A DNA stretch of 6,281 nucleotides from Acidobacteriota bacterium (GTDB taxonomy: Bacteria > Acidobacteriota > Blastocatellia > Pyrinomonadales > Pyrinomonadaceae). How positions within the stretch are numbered: position 1 is the first letter of the stretch; the number at the start of each line of letters is the position of its first letter. The notes under the pieces are model-generated. The model saw only the letters and a list, made by a program, of their open reading frames with translations. It was not told the DNA's origin and made no database searches. The position numbers were made by a program, and so were the translations under genes. Shown here piece after piece: positions 6,171 to 6,281 of this stretch. Location: contig QHXE01000542.1 of assembly GCA_003222835.1 (NCBI GenBank), forward strand, positions 1-6,281. Direction: 5' to 3'.

Positions 6171-6197
6171 GTAGAACAGGCTGGCAGCCTGTTCTAC
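6171..6197. repeat. Perfect 27-bp palindromic repeat
   Basis: The arms GTAGAACAGGCTG (6171-6183) and CAGCCTGTTCTAC (6185-6197) are exact reverse complements around one central G. This is far beyond chance. With the imperfect copy 21 bases to its left it forms a tandem pair, as in REP/BIME-like elements. The palindrome could be a dispersed repeat, a terminator for a gene further right, or a regulatory hairpin for the NifA-like gene. No U-run follows on either strand, which argues against a classic terminator. Confidence 0.8.
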
Positions 6198-6228
6198 ATA
6201 ACTGACTCCTCGCTGCTCAAAACGCACG

Positions 6229-6257
6229 ATCTTAGAGATCAAAGACAGGCAAGTCAA
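6229..6257 (-). promoter_or_regulatory. Sigma-70-type promoter for the NifA-like gene
   Basis: On the minus strand, TTGACT (6257-6252) is followed after exactly 17 bases by TAAGAT (6234-6229). These match the consensus hexamers at five and four of six positions, with ideal spacing. Transcription would begin near 6222 and give a leader of about 120 bases that contains both palindromes. The -10 element overlaps a small palindrome, GATCT-TAG-AGATC (6228-6240), a possible operator. Judged by sequence only. Confidence 0.55.
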
Positions 6258-6281
6258 AAGAAGTCTGACTTATCTGGCGCC

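Noticed and set aside
6126..6197. A CRISPR array made from the two palindromic copies
   Set aside because: There are only two copies, one imperfect, with a 21-base spacer, each a near-full palindrome, and no cas gene is present; this fits REP-like repeats.

Overview
The window looks like ordinary chromosome of a Gram-negative environmental bacterium, most likely an acidobacterium of the Blastocatellia type. That placement rests on remembered resemblance: the periplasmic part of the anti-sigma protein (GLPVN ... ADVLLGxDG ... AIRFV) and the secreted protein after it (GSPYSAEAVTEATQ ... LYRDIQGRTRREQ) are of a kind I associate with that group. Moderate GC content, TTG starts behind strong ribosome binding sites and scattered palindromic intergenic repeats fit but do not prove it. 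No mobile element, phage gene, CRISPR array, tRNA or rRNA is visible.

Layout. (1) 1-1906, minus strand: a three-gene cassette read right to left. It holds an ECF sigma factor, a membrane-anchored zinc-type anti-sigma factor joined to it by an ATGA overlap, and a secreted protein cut by the left edge. A GGAACC -35 element of the ECF class lies just upstream of the sigma gene, so the cassette is probably self-activated. (2) 1907-2461: a divergent intergenic region with a compact three-hairpin repeat and, at its right end, the leader of the next gene. (3) 2462-3196, plus strand: a protein with two degenerate PilZ-like halves. (4) 3197-3572: non-coding, with a hairpin and a short 7-bp tandem repeat. 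(5) 3573-4319, plus strand: an exported LolA-like protein. (6) 4320-4542: a short convergent gap. (7) 4543-6099, minus strand: a NifA-type GAF / AAA+ / Fis-HTH activator of sigma-54 RNA polymerase. Its leader carries two copies of a long palindrome between a good sigma-70-type promoter and the ribosome binding site.

How they may work together. The sigma/anti-sigma pair and the secreted protein read as an envelope-stress or surface-sensing cassette: the periplasmic part of the anti-sigma factor senses, sigma is released, and the operon is amplified. The PilZ-like, LolA-like and NifA-like genes are separate units with no evident pathway link to it or to each other. I see no convincing new multi-gene system. 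The points most worth following are the palindromes in the regulator leader, the hairpin cluster in the divergent region, and the conserved but uncharacterised periplasmic domain of the anti-sigma factor.
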